Notes: generated by a model not told the origin, from the sequence alone. 64,000 bases of DNA from Xanthomarina spongicola (GCF_003148645.1 NZ_QGGP01000002.1:479525-543524), one strand, 5' to 3'; shown: positions 1 through 9,153, numbered from the stretch's first letter. Numbers and translations are program-made.

Positions 1-553
1 TAGTAAGAATACTATTTATTCCTTTTTTATTTAGTCTTTTTCTGCAAGCTTTAGTTAAAAAAGGGTCGTCGTTAAATAATAAAGTATTTAAAGCGTATTC
101 TGGTTTACCTATTTCTTTAACCACTGGATGTATGTGTCTTAATTCTTTACTATGTGGATAAGATCCTGGAATAAATGTATAAAATGTATATTCTCCATTT
201 GCATCTGTTTTAATCCAGCCTCTATTATTTACATAACGTTTATCATTCTCAAATTTTAAATCGTACTCTCCATTGTCATTTGGTTGTTCAATATATAGAA
301 TCACGTCTTTAGCAGGAGTCACACCATCTGATAGAAAAATAGTACCAGTAATTTTAAGTTTATTTTCCAGAGTTTCAAATCCGGGAATGGTATCTGTATT
401 GTTTAAGTTTTTTTCAGCATAATCATATATAGGACTTCTGGTCATATAATCGAATGGAATTTCTTCTAAAACATTGGCTGAATCTTGTGCTTTTAGCTGT
501 ACAAATGAGCTAAAAAAACAAGAGATAGAAAAGATAATAATAAACTTTTTCAT
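1..553 (-). CDS. Secreted intradiol ring-cleavage dioxygenase-like protein (partial, C-terminus outside window)
   Basis: The reading frame starts at the ATG at 553-551 and is open to the window edge, so about 184 residues are visible and the C-terminus is missing. Residues 1-24 form a signal peptide ending in a typical KAQ-D cleavage region. Around residues 108-142 there is the intradiol dioxygenase signature: R-G-W, T-D-x-x-G-x-Y-x-F, then PGSYP and finally R-HIH at about 139-142. In protocatechuate 3,4-dioxygenases the tyrosine and two histidines of this block bind the catalytic non-haem iron. Secreted Bacteroidota members have no established substrate, so aromatic ring cleavage is an inference from the family. 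No catabolic neighbours are visible in the window. Confidence 0.72.
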   Translation of the reverse strand, partial: MKKFIIIFSISCFFSSFVQLKAQDSANVLEEIPFDYMTRSPIYDYAEKNLNNTDTIPGFETLENKLKITGTIFLSDGVTPAKDVILYIEQPNDNGEYDLKFENDKRYVNNRGWIKTDANGEYTFYTFIPGSYPHSKELRHIHPVVKEIGKPEYALNTLLFNDDPFLTKACRKRLNKKGINSILT

Positions 554-657
554 GAGGCTTAACTTATATAATTCGTTTAAAACTATATATTTAGACCTAT
601 TACTTCATAAAAAATCTTATGAACTATAAAATTTTACGATGAAATGAAAATAAGGTT

Positions 658-665
658 CAAAAGTA
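658..665 (-). promoter_or_regulatory. Candidate -7 element for the dioxygenase-like gene
   Basis: On the minus strand the sequence reads TACTTTTG, an exact match to the Bacteroidota -7 consensus TAnnTTTG. It lies about 105 bases upstream of the start codon at 553. No TTG -33 element is placed well, so the call rests on one short motif. Confidence 0.3.
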
Positions 666-702
666 TCGATGTAATACACTAATTAGATGTGATTCTTGAA
701 AA

Positions 703-1185
703 CTAAAGAAAGTCTATTTGCTCTATTTCCAATTTAAAGTTTTGAGCTTTCTTATTAGCTATTAAAAATCCAATTTCTTCAAGATATTTTCCTGGATATT
801 TAGAAAGTTGCAACTCTCTGCCACGATAGGTTGGATAGAATTCTGTAAGTGGAAACTCAATAGTTTGCCATTGGTCTGAAGTTTCAAAATAAGATATATA
901 AGAATGTCTATCTTCTTTTTTAGTTTTTATTCGTAATTGATATCTATGCGTATCTCCTTTTAGTTTAATTCTAATTTTTGTAAATGCATCTACATCTATC
1001 CGATCTAAACTATATTTAACACTAGAGAAACCACCATTATTTTCTAAAGACACTTGACCTGAAAACTCGCCATATCCTTCTTTATTTATAACAAATTTAG
1101 ATTGAGAGTTTCCTCCCATTACCACATCATTAGTAATCTGCCAATTAGATAATTCAGGGTGTGTTTTTGCGTGAAATACCATCAT
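703..1185 (-). CDS. CIA30 family protein
   Basis: This is a 160-residue cytosolic protein that corresponds to a single CIA30 domain (NADH:ubiquinone oxidoreductase complex I intermediate-associated protein 30), a beta-sandwich of galactose-binding-like fold. The family hallmark is seen near the N-terminus: NW-x-I-x-ND-x-VMGG, then G-x-F-x-G-x-V and GGFSSV. In mitochondria CIA30 assists complex I assembly, but bacterial single-domain members have no proven role. It is the last gene of a four-gene minus-strand operon with an 18-base gap to the SRPBCC gene. Two adjacent ATG codons are possible starts. Confidence 0.85.
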   Translation of the reverse strand: MMVFHAKTHPELSNWQITNDVVMGGNSQSKFVINKEGYGEFSGQVSLENNGGFSSVKYSLDRIDVDAFTKIRIKLKGDTHRYQLRIKTKKEDRHSYISYFETSDQWQTIEFPLTEFYPTYRGRELQLSKYPGKYLEEIGFLIANKKAQNFKLEIEQIDFL

Positions 1186-1203
1186 AATAAAACCTCTAAG
1201 TAT

Positions 1204-1686
1204 TTAATTAAAGTTACCAAATAGTTCATTTAATTTTTGAGTACGATGATTAAAAATTTCAGTTAGTTTAGGCTTTACTAAAACAGGATGTAACAACCTA
1301 CCCAAAAAACCAAATGGTATTTTATAATCTATTATATCTTCCATCTCTACTCCTCCTTCAATTTCTTTTAAAAAATGTTTGTGATGCCACAAAGCATAAG
1401 GCCCAAATCGTTGTTCATCAACAAAATAGTGCCTGTCCTCGACATGTGTTATTTCAGTAACCCAATGTGTTTTTATTCCTAAAACAGGTGTCACAATATA
1501 TTGAATAATTTGGCCTGCAAACATCGGTTTTTCAGCACCTGAAATAATATCAAAACTCATGTATCCAGGTGTAATCGTTTTTAAATTTTTTGGGCTAGAT
1601 AGAAATTGCCATGCTTCTTCTAATGTAATTGGTAAATTTTGTTTGGATGACAATCTATAAACCTTGCCTTTTGTAGAGAAGTCCAT
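1204..1686 (-). CDS. SRPBCC family (START-like) protein
   Basis: The 160-residue protein has the layout of the SRPBCC/polyketide cyclase ligand-binding fold: an N-terminal strand followed by L-E-E-A-W-x-F-L-S-S-P-x-N, a hydrophobic beta-sheet core (T-H-W-V-T-E-I, D-E-Q-R-F-G-P-Y) and a long C-terminal helix rich in Lys and Asn. Members bind hydrophobic ligands in a deep cavity, and no specific ligand can be named here. The WHH motif after R-F-G-P-Y-x-L is typical of the subgroup often mislabelled as cell division inhibitor. It lies 9 bases downstream of tspO in the same operon. Confidence 0.85.
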   Translation of the reverse strand: MDFSTKGKVYRLSSKQNLPITLEEAWQFLSSPKNLKTITPGYMSFDIISGAEKPMFAGQIIQYIVTPVLGIKTHWVTEITHVEDRHYFVDEQRFGPYALWHHKHFLKEIEGGVEMEDIIDYKIPFGFLGRLLHPVLVKPKLTEIFNHRTQKLNELFGNFN

Positions 1687-1695
1687 GTGGTATAA

Positions 1696-2157
1696 TTAAT
1701 TATTAAATAATATATAAGCATTTAAACTACTAGCTATTATTAACCAACCAAAATATAGTACAATCAACCAAGTTTTAGTCTTTAAAGCAGGCATGTATTT
1801 AAACAAAAATGTACCAACTACAATAGTTAAAAAGAGTATGATTATAAGGCCAAAACCAACTAAATGCTGATTGAAGAAAATATAATTCCAAGACACATTT
1901 AATACAAACTGAATAGCAAACAAACTAACTACAAAAGTATTGGGCACTAACTTTATTAAACTTGCCATATAAAACGAAAAACAAATCATAATAGTTGTCC
2001 AAGCAACACCAAACAACCAACCAGGTGGAGTCCAAGGCGCTTGATTTAGGCTCATGTACCATTCAGTCATTGGACCATTATCCATTAGCCAACTTCCAAT
2101 TCCTAGAGCAGCAAAATTTATTATTAGAAATAAAATGACTAATTGATACTTTTTCAT
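1696..2157 (-). CDS. tspO: TspO/MBR family tryptophan-rich sensory protein
   Basis: The 153-residue protein has five predicted membrane helices and the tryptophan/proline-rich loop typical of TspO: W-Y-x-S-L-x-x-A-P-W-T-P-P-G-W-L-F-G, then V-W-T and later S-W-N-Y-I-F-F. TspO/MBR proteins bind tetrapyrroles and cholesterol-like ligands and are linked to oxidative-stress responses in bacteria. The start codon overlaps the stop of the glutathione peroxidase gene by four bases, which implies translational coupling and agrees with a stress-response role. Confidence 0.95.
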   Translation of the reverse strand: MKKYQLVILFLIINFAALGIGSWLMDNGPMTEWYMSLNQAPWTPPGWLFGVAWTTIMICFSFYMASLIKLVPNTFVVSLFAIQFVLNVSWNYIFFNQHLVGFGLIIILFLTIVVGTFLFKYMPALKTKTWLIVLYFGWLIIASSLNAYILFNN

Positions 2158-2714
2158 TTCAAATGATCTGTAATTTTAGAACTTAAAGGCTTGGTTATTG
2201 AATAATAATAATCTACAAAATGACCCTCTTCGTCTAATAAATATTTTTGAAAATTCCATTTTACTGTAGAACTACTTACTCCATTTAACTCTTTGTTTGT
2301 TAACCAAGTATAAAGCTCATGCTGATTATCTCCTTTAACATCAACTTTTTCTGTCATTAGAAAAGTTACGCCATAATTTACTTGACAAAAAGATTCAATT
2401 TCTTTTGCAGATCCAGGCTCTTGACCACCAAATTGGTTGCATGGTACACCTATAACTACTAACTTATCTTTATAAGTATCATATAATTCTTGCAAGCCTT
2501 CGTATTGACCAGTAAAACCACATTCTGAAGCCGTATTTACAATAAGGATTTTCTTTCCTTTAAACTGACTTAAATCTATGGGTTCACCAGTTAAACTATT
2601 AATCGATATGTTATAAATACTCGCTGTTTCTTGCATAAGTTTCGCTGGTTTATTTCTATTAATAAAATAGAAGATGATTCCTAATGGGATTAATACGTAA
2701 AGAATTTTTATCAT
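2154..2714 (-). CDS. Glutathione peroxidase family protein, membrane-anchored
   Basis: The 186-residue protein is a Cys-type glutathione peroxidase. The peroxidatic cysteine is C65 in N-T-A-S-E-C-G-F-T, and the other members of the catalytic tetrad are visible as Q98 in the NQFGGQ block and W153-N154 in K-W-N-F. A second cysteine, C92, lies in P-C-N-Q-F and a third at about 110. Bacterial enzymes of this type normally use thioredoxin rather than glutathione. Residues 2-18 form a hydrophobic helix, so the enzyme is probably anchored with its catalytic domain outside the cytoplasm. It is the first gene of the gpx-tspO-SRPBCC-CIA30 operon. Confidence 0.93.
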   Translation of the reverse strand: MIKILYVLIPLGIIFYFINRNKPAKLMQETASIYNISINSLTGEPIDLSQFKGKKILIVNTASECGFTGQYEGLQELYDTYKDKLVVIGVPCNQFGGQEPGSAKEIESFCQVNYGVTFLMTEKVDVKGDNQHELYTWLTNKELNGVSSSTVKWNFQKYLLDEEGHFVDYYYSITKPLSSKITDHLK

Positions 2715-2765
2715 TTTATATATTTTTATGAGTTGTTAGTTTTTTTTGTTTAACATTTATCGTTG

Positions 2766-2773
2766 CAAAGTTA
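2766..2773 (-). promoter_or_regulatory. Candidate -7 element of the gpx-tspO operon
   Basis: The minus strand reads TAACTTTG followed by C, an exact TAnnTTTG match, 51 bases upstream of the gpx start codon at 2714. No clear TTG lies at the expected -33 distance. Confidence 0.45.
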
Positions 2774-2855
2774 GACAAAATATTTAAATTAATTATATAA
2801 ATAATCATAAAATATTATAATTGTCGGGGAAACTATATATCACAAACAGTAAATA

Positions 2856-3809
2856 TTACTTATTTCTAAACCTGTTAAATATGGCAATTTTTTTCTTTGT
2901 ATTAATAAAATAAACACCAATTAGTAAAATAAATGCAGCAATAAGGGACTGTTTTGAGATGTGTTCATCTAAAACATACCAGCCTAGCAATAAAGCTATT
3001 ACTGGGTTTACATAAGCAGAAGTAGATACTTTCTCTGTAGAAACCACTTTAAGTAGGTAGTTAAAAGCTGTAAAAGCAACAATACTTCCAAAAATAATTA
3101 ACAAGACCATAGATACTTGTGCCTTAGCACTCCAATTAATTGGAGATAACCAAGGTTCGTTTAATACAAGACTAAAAATAATTAGCAAAAATCCTGCTGC
3201 CAACATTTGATATCCTGTACTAACAAAAAAGCTACTAGGCAAATTTGCTTTAGACACAAATATACTAGCATAACTCCAGCATAGAACACAACTAAAGATC
3301 ATAAAAATGCCTATAATGCTTTTGTTATTCAAAACTAAGCTGTCTTGACTAACCAATAAATACATTCCTATAATTCCTAAAACAACGCCAAGAATAGATT
3401 TCACCTGAATTTTACTACCATAAAGAATTCGCATGAGAAAAATTACAAATAAAGGTTGTGTAGCAGCTATAAGTGCAGCAAAACCACTATCTACATATTT
3501 TAATGCCCAAACAAAGACACCATTTCCATAAACTAAGAATAAGAAACCTGCAATAACACAGTTAATAAGCTGTTTCCTGGTGATTTTTAACGAAATTTTT
3601 AGCAAAAGTGATATACAAATAATAATTGCTCCTGCTATAAAAAAACGAATTGCAGCTAATAACAAAGGCGCTACTTCTGCTACTACTATTTTATTTAACA
3701 AATAGGTAGAACCCCAAATAACATAAATAGAAAAAAATGAAAGAATAATTAATAGGCCTTTTTGAGGTTTACTCATTTTTACATAGTTAAGATTGGCAAT
3801 ATTTTGCAC
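2856..3809 (-). CDS. EamA family (DMT superfamily) transporter
   Basis: The 317-residue protein has about ten membrane helices arranged as two EamA repeats, roughly residues 20-155 and 165-305. The N-terminal S-I-Y-V-I-W-G-S-T-Y-L signature and the internal Q-P-L-F and N-P-V-I-A-L-L-L-G motifs are typical. Family members export amino acids, purines or metabolites across the inner membrane, and the substrate cannot be read from the sequence. A methionine at residue 12 (Y-V-K-M-S-K) is an alternative start. The gene stands alone and is divergent from the small protein gene at 4070. Confidence 0.92.
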   Translation of the reverse strand: MQNIANLNYVKMSKPQKGLLIILSFFSIYVIWGSTYLLNKIVVAEVAPLLLAAIRFFIAGAIIICISLLLKISLKITRKQLINCVIAGFLFLVYGNGVFVWALKYVDSGFAALIAATQPLFVIFLMRILYGSKIQVKSILGVVLGIIGMYLLVSQDSLVLNNKSIIGIFMIFSCVLCWSYASIFVSKANLPSSFFVSTGYQMLAAGFLLIIFSLVLNEPWLSPINWSAKAQVSMVLLIIFGSIVAFTAFNYLLKVVSTEKVSTSAYVNPVIALLLGWYVLDEHISKQSLIAAFILLIGVYFINTKKKIAIFNRFRNK

Positions 3810-3850
3810 CTCAATATTAAGAAAACTAATTAGTATATTATTATTTCAAG

Positions 3851-3858
3851 CAAATATA
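3851..3858 (-). promoter_or_regulatory. Candidate -7 element of the EamA gene
   Basis: The minus strand reads TATATTTG followed by C, an exact TAnnTTTG match, 41 bases upstream of the start codon at 3809. The 260-base divergent spacer 3810-4069 holds no other recognisable feature. Confidence 0.4.
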
Positions 3859-4069
3859 ATTAACCATATAATAGTTAAAATTGTCTATTTACAAGATTCT
3901 TTAAACGGATACTTTTCTTTTGGAAAACAATATGTTAGGTGATAATTCTGAAAAATAGTTGTACCTTAGTAATATATAAATCATCGGCTTTCCCCAAATA
4001 ATTTTATCGTTTTTTCTCTAAGTAATTGATAATAGCACTAATTATTAATCAACCAATAACATTACAATT

Positions 4070-4453
4070 ATGAGCAAAGCAGTTGAAATTACAGTTATTT
4101 TGGCAGATTCTAGAAGCAATCCTCCAAAAATTAAATTAAGAGATTCAGAAGGACACTCCTCAAAAGGTGACGACTTGACTACAAATGTCGATCCAGGAGC
4201 AACGGTTACATGGATTCCAGATTACAGTAGTGGTATATCGGAATTAACAGGGATAACCAAAAACGCCAAAATTACTAAAGACAATTACAATTTATTAAAT
4301 GATGACATTAAACCAGAAGGTGGAAAACTAGTTGGGACTATTGTAACAAAATCTCCTGGAAAAGGAAAAAAAGAATATTACACTATTGGTTTTAAAATAG
4401 ATGGAGATAATTCTCCATATTCTGATGATCCAAAACTTCAAATTAAAAAATAA
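4070..4453 (+). CDS. Small unknown protein paired with an adenylate cyclase
   Basis: I do not recognise the family. The 127-residue product has no signal peptide or membrane segment. It is rich in Lys, Asp, Gly and Pro and alternates short hydrophobic strands with turns (V-E-I-T-V-I-L at residues 5-11, A-T-V-T-W-I-P at about 44-50, Y-Y-T-I-G-F-K near 103), which suggests an all-beta domain. D-P occurs at about residues 41 and 120. Only a few bases separate it from the TPR-adenylate cyclase gene downstream, so the two are almost certainly cotranscribed. A role as a ligand or sensor subunit for the cyclase would be speculation. Confidence 0.7.
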   Translation: MSKAVEITVILADSRSNPPKIKLRDSEGHSSKGDDLTTNVDPGATVTWIPDYSSGISELTGITKNAKITKDNYNLLNDDIKPEGGKLVGTIVTKSPGKGKKEYYTIGFKIDGDNSPYSDDPKLQIKK

Positions 4454-4465
4454 TAATTTGTGACC

Positions 4466-6319
4466 ATGTGTATAAAACATTTTAAAGCCTATTACTTGTT
4501 AATAGGCTGTTTTTATTTTTTTATTCAAGCTGCTTACTCTCAAGAACAAAAACAGGCAGATAGTTTAAAAACACTTTATAATACTGGAGACTATAAAGAA
4601 AGTGAATTAGAAATACTAAGTAGTATTTTAATGTCTGAAATCAATCCAGATACATTGTTACATTATTCTGATTTATTAATTGATAAAGCTACACCAGATT
4701 CAATTAACCATTTAAAAAGAGGCTATTTAAATAAAGGATATGCTTTATCAAACAAAGGTAATAATGTTGAAGCATTACAATATTTCTTAAAATGTTTAGA
4801 ATTAAACTATCAGTTAAAAGATGAACAAGGAATTGGGGCTGTATTAATTTCTATTGCAGATACGTATTCCATTATGGAAAATAAAGAAAATGCAACTGAA
4901 TATTACAATAAAGGGATTCAAATTATAAGAAAATTAAACGATTCTATACCTTTAGGTTCAGCCCTTTTAAATTCAGGTGATAATTATTTTCACATAAAAA
5001 AATATGAAGAAGCCTTATCAAATTTTAAAGAATCTGGCACGATTTTTAAAAACATAAATTTTGAAAGAGGAACAGCTTATAATACGGGAAATATAGGCAT
5101 GGTTTATACAGAACAAGGAAAATATGACCTAGCTAAAACATATTTAAATGAAGCAATATCAAGTCTTGAACCTTTTGATGACTACTATGCTATTTCTGTG
5201 TATCTTTTATATTTATCAGATATTTATGCAGAAGAGGGTAATCTAACTGAAGCTTTTAACAACGCTAAAAGAAGTTTAGAGCTTTCTTCTTCTCTTGGTT
5301 TAAAAGATCAAATTAGTGATGCAAACTTGAAGCTATCTAGACTCTATGAAGACTCAGGAAATATCGAAGATTCTTATACTTATTTTAAAAACCACATTAT
5401 TTATAGAGACAGTGTTAATAACATTCATTCTGTACAGGCAATGGCAGATTTGCGCACCAATTTTGAAGTGTCTCAAAAACAAATTCAAGTTGACCTTCTT
5501 AATCAGCAAAAAAAGAATCAACGAATTATAGTATATTCAACCTTTGCAGCCCTTTTAGCCCTTATTCTATTTGCTTTTGGTCTATACAGACGTTTTATAT
5601 ATGTTCGATCCACCAAAAAGATTATAGAACAAGAAAAAGAACGTTCAGATAACTTATTGTTGAATATTTTACCAGAAGAAACAGCACAAGAACTCAAACT
5701 GAATGGAAAAGTACAAGCCAAAAAATTCGAATCAGTAACTGTATTATTTACAGATTTTAAAGATTTTACCCACTATGCAGAAAATTTATCTCCAGAAAAA
5801 TTAGTAGAAAGTATTGATTTCTATTTTTCAAAATTTGATGCTATTATTGAAAAACATGGCTTAGAAAAGATTAAAACCATTGGAGATGCCTATATGTGTG
5901 CAGGTGGCTTGCATAATTTATCGCATACTCATGCTAATACCATGATATTAGCAGCATTTGAAATATTAGAATTTGTCTCCAAATCAAAATTAAATAATCC
6001 TGAAAATTTAACTCGCTATGATATTCGAATAGGTATACATACAGGTCCTGTAGTAGCTGGTATTGTAGGTACTAAGAAATTTTCGTACGATATTTGGGGA
6101 GATACTGTAAATATTGCATCCAGAATGGAAACTAATTCAGAACCTGGTAAAATAAACATATCAGAAAATACTTATTCACTAATAAAAGACTCTTTTGCTT
6201 GTGAATATCGTGGAAAAATGAAAGTAAAAAACAGAGGCTTATTAAATATGTATTTTGTTTATGGAATGAAGGATGGTAATGAATTTTCTAAACTTCAAAC
6301 AAGTCATCTTACTAATTAA
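4466..6319 (+). CDS. TPR-transmembrane class III adenylate cyclase
   Basis: The 617-residue protein has a signal-type hydrophobic N-terminus, about six TPR-like helical repeats to residue 320, one membrane helix near 352-374, a short coiled coil and a class III cyclase domain near 420-600. Metal-binding aspartates are visible in F-T-D-F (about 428) and I-G-D-A-Y. The base-selecting residues are the adenylate type: Lys in E-K-I-K-T-I-G-D-A-Y and Asp in S-Y-D-I-W-G-D-T. The transition-state Asn and Arg occur in N-I-A-S-R-M-E. The TPR part is therefore predicted periplasmic and the cyclase cytosolic, making cAMP in response to an external signal. I chose the ATG at 4466; a GTG at 4460 would add two residues. 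Confidence 0.92.
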   Translation: MCIKHFKAYYLLIGCFYFFIQAAYSQEQKQADSLKTLYNTGDYKESELEILSSILMSEINPDTLLHYSDLLIDKATPDSINHLKRGYLNKGYALSNKGNNVEALQYFLKCLELNYQLKDEQGIGAVLISIADTYSIMENKENATEYYNKGIQIIRKLNDSIPLGSALLNSGDNYFHIKKYEEALSNFKESGTIFKNINFERGTAYNTGNIGMVYTEQGKYDLAKTYLNEAISSLEPFDDYYAISVYLLYLSDIYAEEGNLTEAFNNAKRSLELSSSLGLKDQISDANLKLSRLYEDSGNIEDSYTYFKNHIIYRDSVNNIHSVQAMADLRTNFEVSQKQIQVDLLNQQKKNQRIIVYSTFAALLALILFAFGLYRRFIYVRSTKKIIEQEKERSDNLLLNILPEETAQELKLNGKVQAKKFESVTVLFTDFKDFTHYAENLSPEKLVESIDFYFSKFDAIIEKHGLEKIKTIGDAYMCAGGLHNLSHTHANTMILAAFEILEFVSKSKLNNPENLTRYDIRIGIHTGPVVAGIVGTKKFSYDIWGDTVNIASRMETNSEPGKINISENTYSLIKDSFACEYRGKMKVKNRGLLNMYFVYGMKDGNEFSKLQTSHLTN

Positions 6320-6430
6320 TAAAGGTACACAAAAATGTTATTTTTTGTTAAATTTTTCATCACTTCTAAAACTGTAACACGCTGATTATCTATTTATTAT
6401 AATATATATGATATTGTAAAATGTTAAATG

Positions 6431-6457
6431 TTATCATAAATTGGCATCAAATGATAA
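6431..6457. repeat. Inverted repeat in the cyclase/M23 spacer
   Basis: TTATCAT (6431-6437) and ATGATAA (6451-6457) form a perfect 7-base inverted repeat with a 13-base loop in the 246-base spacer 6320-6565. It lies about 110 bases upstream of the M23 peptidase gene, just before a near-match to the -7 element (TGTATTTG, 6465-6472). It could be an operator or an mRNA hairpin. Nothing else is recognisable in the spacer. Confidence 0.3.
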
Positions 6458-6565
6458 TGTTTTGTGTATTTGAACGTTCTTTTTACTATTTTCGTCGAGT
6501 TTAACAATTTAATCGAAGCCAAATCATTCTTAATAACGCTTGAATGTTTTGAAAGTAAATAGTAT

Positions 6566-7465
6566 ATGAAGTCATTTATTGCCTTAGTTTTTTTGTGTAC
6601 AACCTACACTACTTTTTCTCAGAATATGTCACCTGAAGTCAATTCTATTGAATCTACTATATTTATAGATAGCTTAAGTCAGTATCTAACAGATTTGAAT
6701 ATTAAAGAACACACTGTAGATATTACAGCCGACTTTTGGGATACCAGCAAAGTAAAAATAGATTATAATACAGAAGTTACATATCCATTGCACATTCAGT
6801 TTAAAGACTCAAACTATATCTCTCCTATTTCAAAAAACAAAGTAATAACCTCACGTTATGGCTGGAGAAAAGGTAGAGCTCACAAAGGTATAGATATCGA
6901 TCTGGTAACAGGAGATAGTTTGTATGCCATGTTTGATGGTGTGGTTAGATTTGCAGATTATAGTTCTGGGCATGGAAGAACTGTTGTAGTTAGGCATTTT
7001 AACGGATTAGAGACAACTTATGCACATTTATCTAGATATGGTGTTAAGGAAAATGATTCTGTTGTAGCAGGATCTTATTTAGGTAAAGGTGGAACGTCTG
7101 GAAATGCTAGAGGAAGTCATTTGCATTTAGAAATAACTTATAATGGCATTTATATACATCCAGAAAATCTATTATATTTTGATGAAACAAACCAAGTTCG
7201 AGCAAAAGATATCTGGATTACTAAAACATGGACGAGACCAGAATTACACAATAGCAAACGTCAAAGTAAACTAGAAATATTCTCAACTGAAGAAGAAGCT
7301 ATAGCTAGCATGAATAAGCCAGCACGAGTTTATATTGTTAAGAAAGGTGATACTTTATCTCGAATTTCTTCTAGAAATAATACAAGTATTAGTGCATTAT
7401 GTAAAAGCAATCATTTAAAATACAATAGTACTTTACGTATTGGACAGAAACTAATTATAGAATAA
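6566..7465 (+). CDS. M23 family metallopeptidase with LysM domain
   Basis: The 299-residue protein carries a signal peptide (residues 1-18, ending T-F-S-Q). A peptidase M23 (lysostaphin-like) domain spans about 92-200 and a C-terminal LysM domain about 254-298. Zinc ligands are visible as H106 and D110 in H-K-G-I-D and H187 in H-L-H, with H185 the probable catalytic base. The LysM (Y-I-V-K-K-G-D-T-L-S-R-I) binds peptidoglycan, so the enzyme probably cuts stem peptides or cross-links in the periplasm during cell wall growth. The gene stands alone and converges on the arsenic operon, with 10 bases between stop codons. Confidence 0.95.
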   Translation: MKSFIALVFLCTTYTTFSQNMSPEVNSIESTIFIDSLSQYLTDLNIKEHTVDITADFWDTSKVKIDYNTEVTYPLHIQFKDSNYISPISKNKVITSRYGWRKGRAHKGIDIDLVTGDSLYAMFDGVVRFADYSSGHGRTVVVRHFNGLETTYAHLSRYGVKENDSVVAGSYLGKGGTSGNARGSHLHLEITYNGIYIHPENLLYFDETNQVRAKDIWITKTWTRPELHNSKRQSKLEIFSTEEEAIASMNKPARVYIVKKGDTLSRISSRNNTSISALCKSNHLKYNSTLRIGQKLIIE

Positions 7466-7475
7466 ATAAGATTTA

Positions 7476-8513
7476 TTAAACGTAATACTTCTTTCTTAAC
7501 CAAAACGCCACTCTTACTAAGAGGATTAATGCAGGTACTTCTACCAAAGGACCAATAACGCCTGCAAAGGCTTGTCCAGAATTCAACCCAAAAACTGCAA
7601 TAGCAACAGCAATAGCTAATTCGAAGTTATTTCCTGCTGCAGTAAATGCAATGGCTGCATTTTTATCGTACGTAGCTCCAAGTGCTTTGCTAACAAAAAA
7701 GCCTATTAAGAACATGATGGCAAAGTAAATTAATAATGGAACTGCAATAATTAAAACATCCATTGGGATTTGAACAATTAATTCTCCTTTAAGCGAAAAC
7801 ATCACGACTATAGTAAACAATAAAGCTATTAAGGTGATTGGTGAAATTTTAGGAATAAAAACAGTGTTATACCAAGTTTCTCCTTTTAATTTCACTAAAA
7901 TCTTCCTGCTTAAAAAACCTAATAAAAACGGAATGCCTAAATAAATGGCAACACTTTCGGCTATTGTAGCTATAGAAATATCAACAATAGCGCCTTCAAA
8001 TCCAAAGTATGGTGGTAATATGGTTATAAAAATCCAGGCATAAAAACTATAGGCAAATACTTGAAAAATACTGTTTAATGCTACCAAACCTGCTCCATAT
8101 TCGCTACTACCTTCAGCTAGATCGTTCCAGACCAAAACCATGGCAATACATCTGGCAAGACCTATTAGAATCAAACCAACCATGTATTCGGGATAATCCT
8201 GTAGAAAAGTGATGGCAAGAATAAACATCAATATTGGACCAATAACCCAATTTAGAACCAAGGAAATAGAAAGGATTTTAACGTCCTTAAAAATCTTTGG
8301 CAATAAGGCGTAATTTACTTTTGCAAGTGGTGGATACATCATTAAAATTAATCCAATAGCAATAGGAATATTAGTCGATCCACTACTAAACGTATTGATA
8401 TAACTAGGAATTGAAGGAAAAAGATAACCAACACCTACTCCAATGGCCATGGCAATAAAAATCCAAAGTGTTAAATAACTATCTAGAAAACTTAATTTTT
8501 TTGTTGAAGCCAT
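7476..8513 (-). CDS. arsB: ACR3 family arsenite efflux transporter
   Basis: The 345-residue inner-membrane protein has about ten helices and the ACR3 signature [12 protein letters not shown] with the conserved cysteine C122, which is essential for arsenite transport in characterised ACR3 proteins. A second family block, [15 protein letters not shown], is near residue 290. It pumps arsenite (and sometimes antimonite) out using the proton motive force. It lies two bases downstream of the arsenate reductase gene as the last gene of the arsR operon. The name ACR3 is equally appropriate. Confidence 0.95.
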   Translation of the reverse strand: MASTKKLSFLDSYLTLWIFIAMAIGVGVGYLFPSIPSYINTFSSGSTNIPIAIGLILMMYPPLAKVNYALLPKIFKDVKILSISLVLNWVIGPILMFILAITFLQDYPEYMVGLILIGLARCIAMVLVWNDLAEGSSEYGAGLVALNSIFQVFAYSFYAWIFITILPPYFGFEGAIVDISIATIAESVAIYLGIPFLLGFLSRKILVKLKGETWYNTVFIPKISPITLIALLFTIVVMFSLKGELIVQIPMDVLIIAVPLLIYFAIMFLIGFFVSKALGATYDKNAAIAFTAAGNNFELAIAVAIAVFGLNSGQAFAGVIGPLVEVPALILLVRVAFWLRKKYYV

Positions 8514-8515
8514 TA

Positions 8516-9127
8516 TTATTTTTTGATTTGTGAAAAAACATAATACATTTCGGTTGCTATTTGCAAACTTCGGTTTGTATATACTTTAGTTTGCTTTGAA
8601 GTATTATCTGAAATTTTTGGATCTTCATAGGTTATTGGAATCCGTTTTTCTGCTCCAATAATATAAGGACATCCTGCATCAGCCTGCGAACAAGTCATGA
8701 TAGCAGCAAAATTTGATTCTGGATTAAAAGCATCATCGAACGTTTTTGAAAAACCGATAATTGGAGATTCATTTTCTGAAAATTTGATATTATAAACCGG
8801 ATTTTTATTTTCAGATAACTTAGTGATTTGAAAACCCATTTGCTCTAAAGTTTTAGCAACCATAGGATATAAAGCTGTTGCTTCTGTTCCTCCAGAAAAA
8901 CAATTCACTTGATTTATTTGAAAATAATGAGCCATTGTTTGAGCCCAAACTTGAGATAAATGGCTACGTCTGGAATTATGAGTGCAGATGAAATTTAGAC
9001 GAACTTCTTCTTTATTTGAAACCTTTTCTTGAATGTAACCAACAAGTATATTTAATAAAGCTTGGCGTTCTTTTGGAATACTAGTAACATCCAAGGAGTT
9101 AATTATATCTGTAATTTTTTTATACAT
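8516..9127 (-). CDS. Arsenate reductase-like low-molecular-weight protein tyrosine phosphatase
   Basis: The protein has the LMW-phosphatase P-loop C-x5-R as C48-T-H-N-S-R-R54-S, the active-site signature shared by thioredoxin-linked ArsC enzymes. Later cysteines in [11 protein letters not shown] could relay the disulfide during arsenate reduction. I place the start at 9127 (M-Y-K-K-I-T), giving 204 residues. An upstream ATG at 9163 would overlap the end of arsR and add residues unlike the family. It is the middle gene of the arsenic operon and presumably supplies arsenite to the ACR3 pump. Confidence 0.88.
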   Translation of the reverse strand: MYKKITDIINSLDVTSIPKERQALLNILVGYIQEKVSNKEEVRLNFICTHNSRRSHLSQVWAQTMAHYFQINQVNCFSGGTEATALYPMVAKTLEQMGFQITKLSENKNPVYNIKFSENESPIIGFSKTFDDAFNPESNFAAIMTCSQADAGCPYIIGAEKRIPITYEDPKISDNTSKQTKVYTNRSLQIATEMYYVFSQIKK

Positions 9128-9153
9128 CACAAACTTATATTCATTAAAATTAA

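Noticed and set aside
6329-6348. Possible terminator after the adenylate cyclase
   Set aside because: The stem is only A/T pairs plus one G-C on a short loop, too weak to call.
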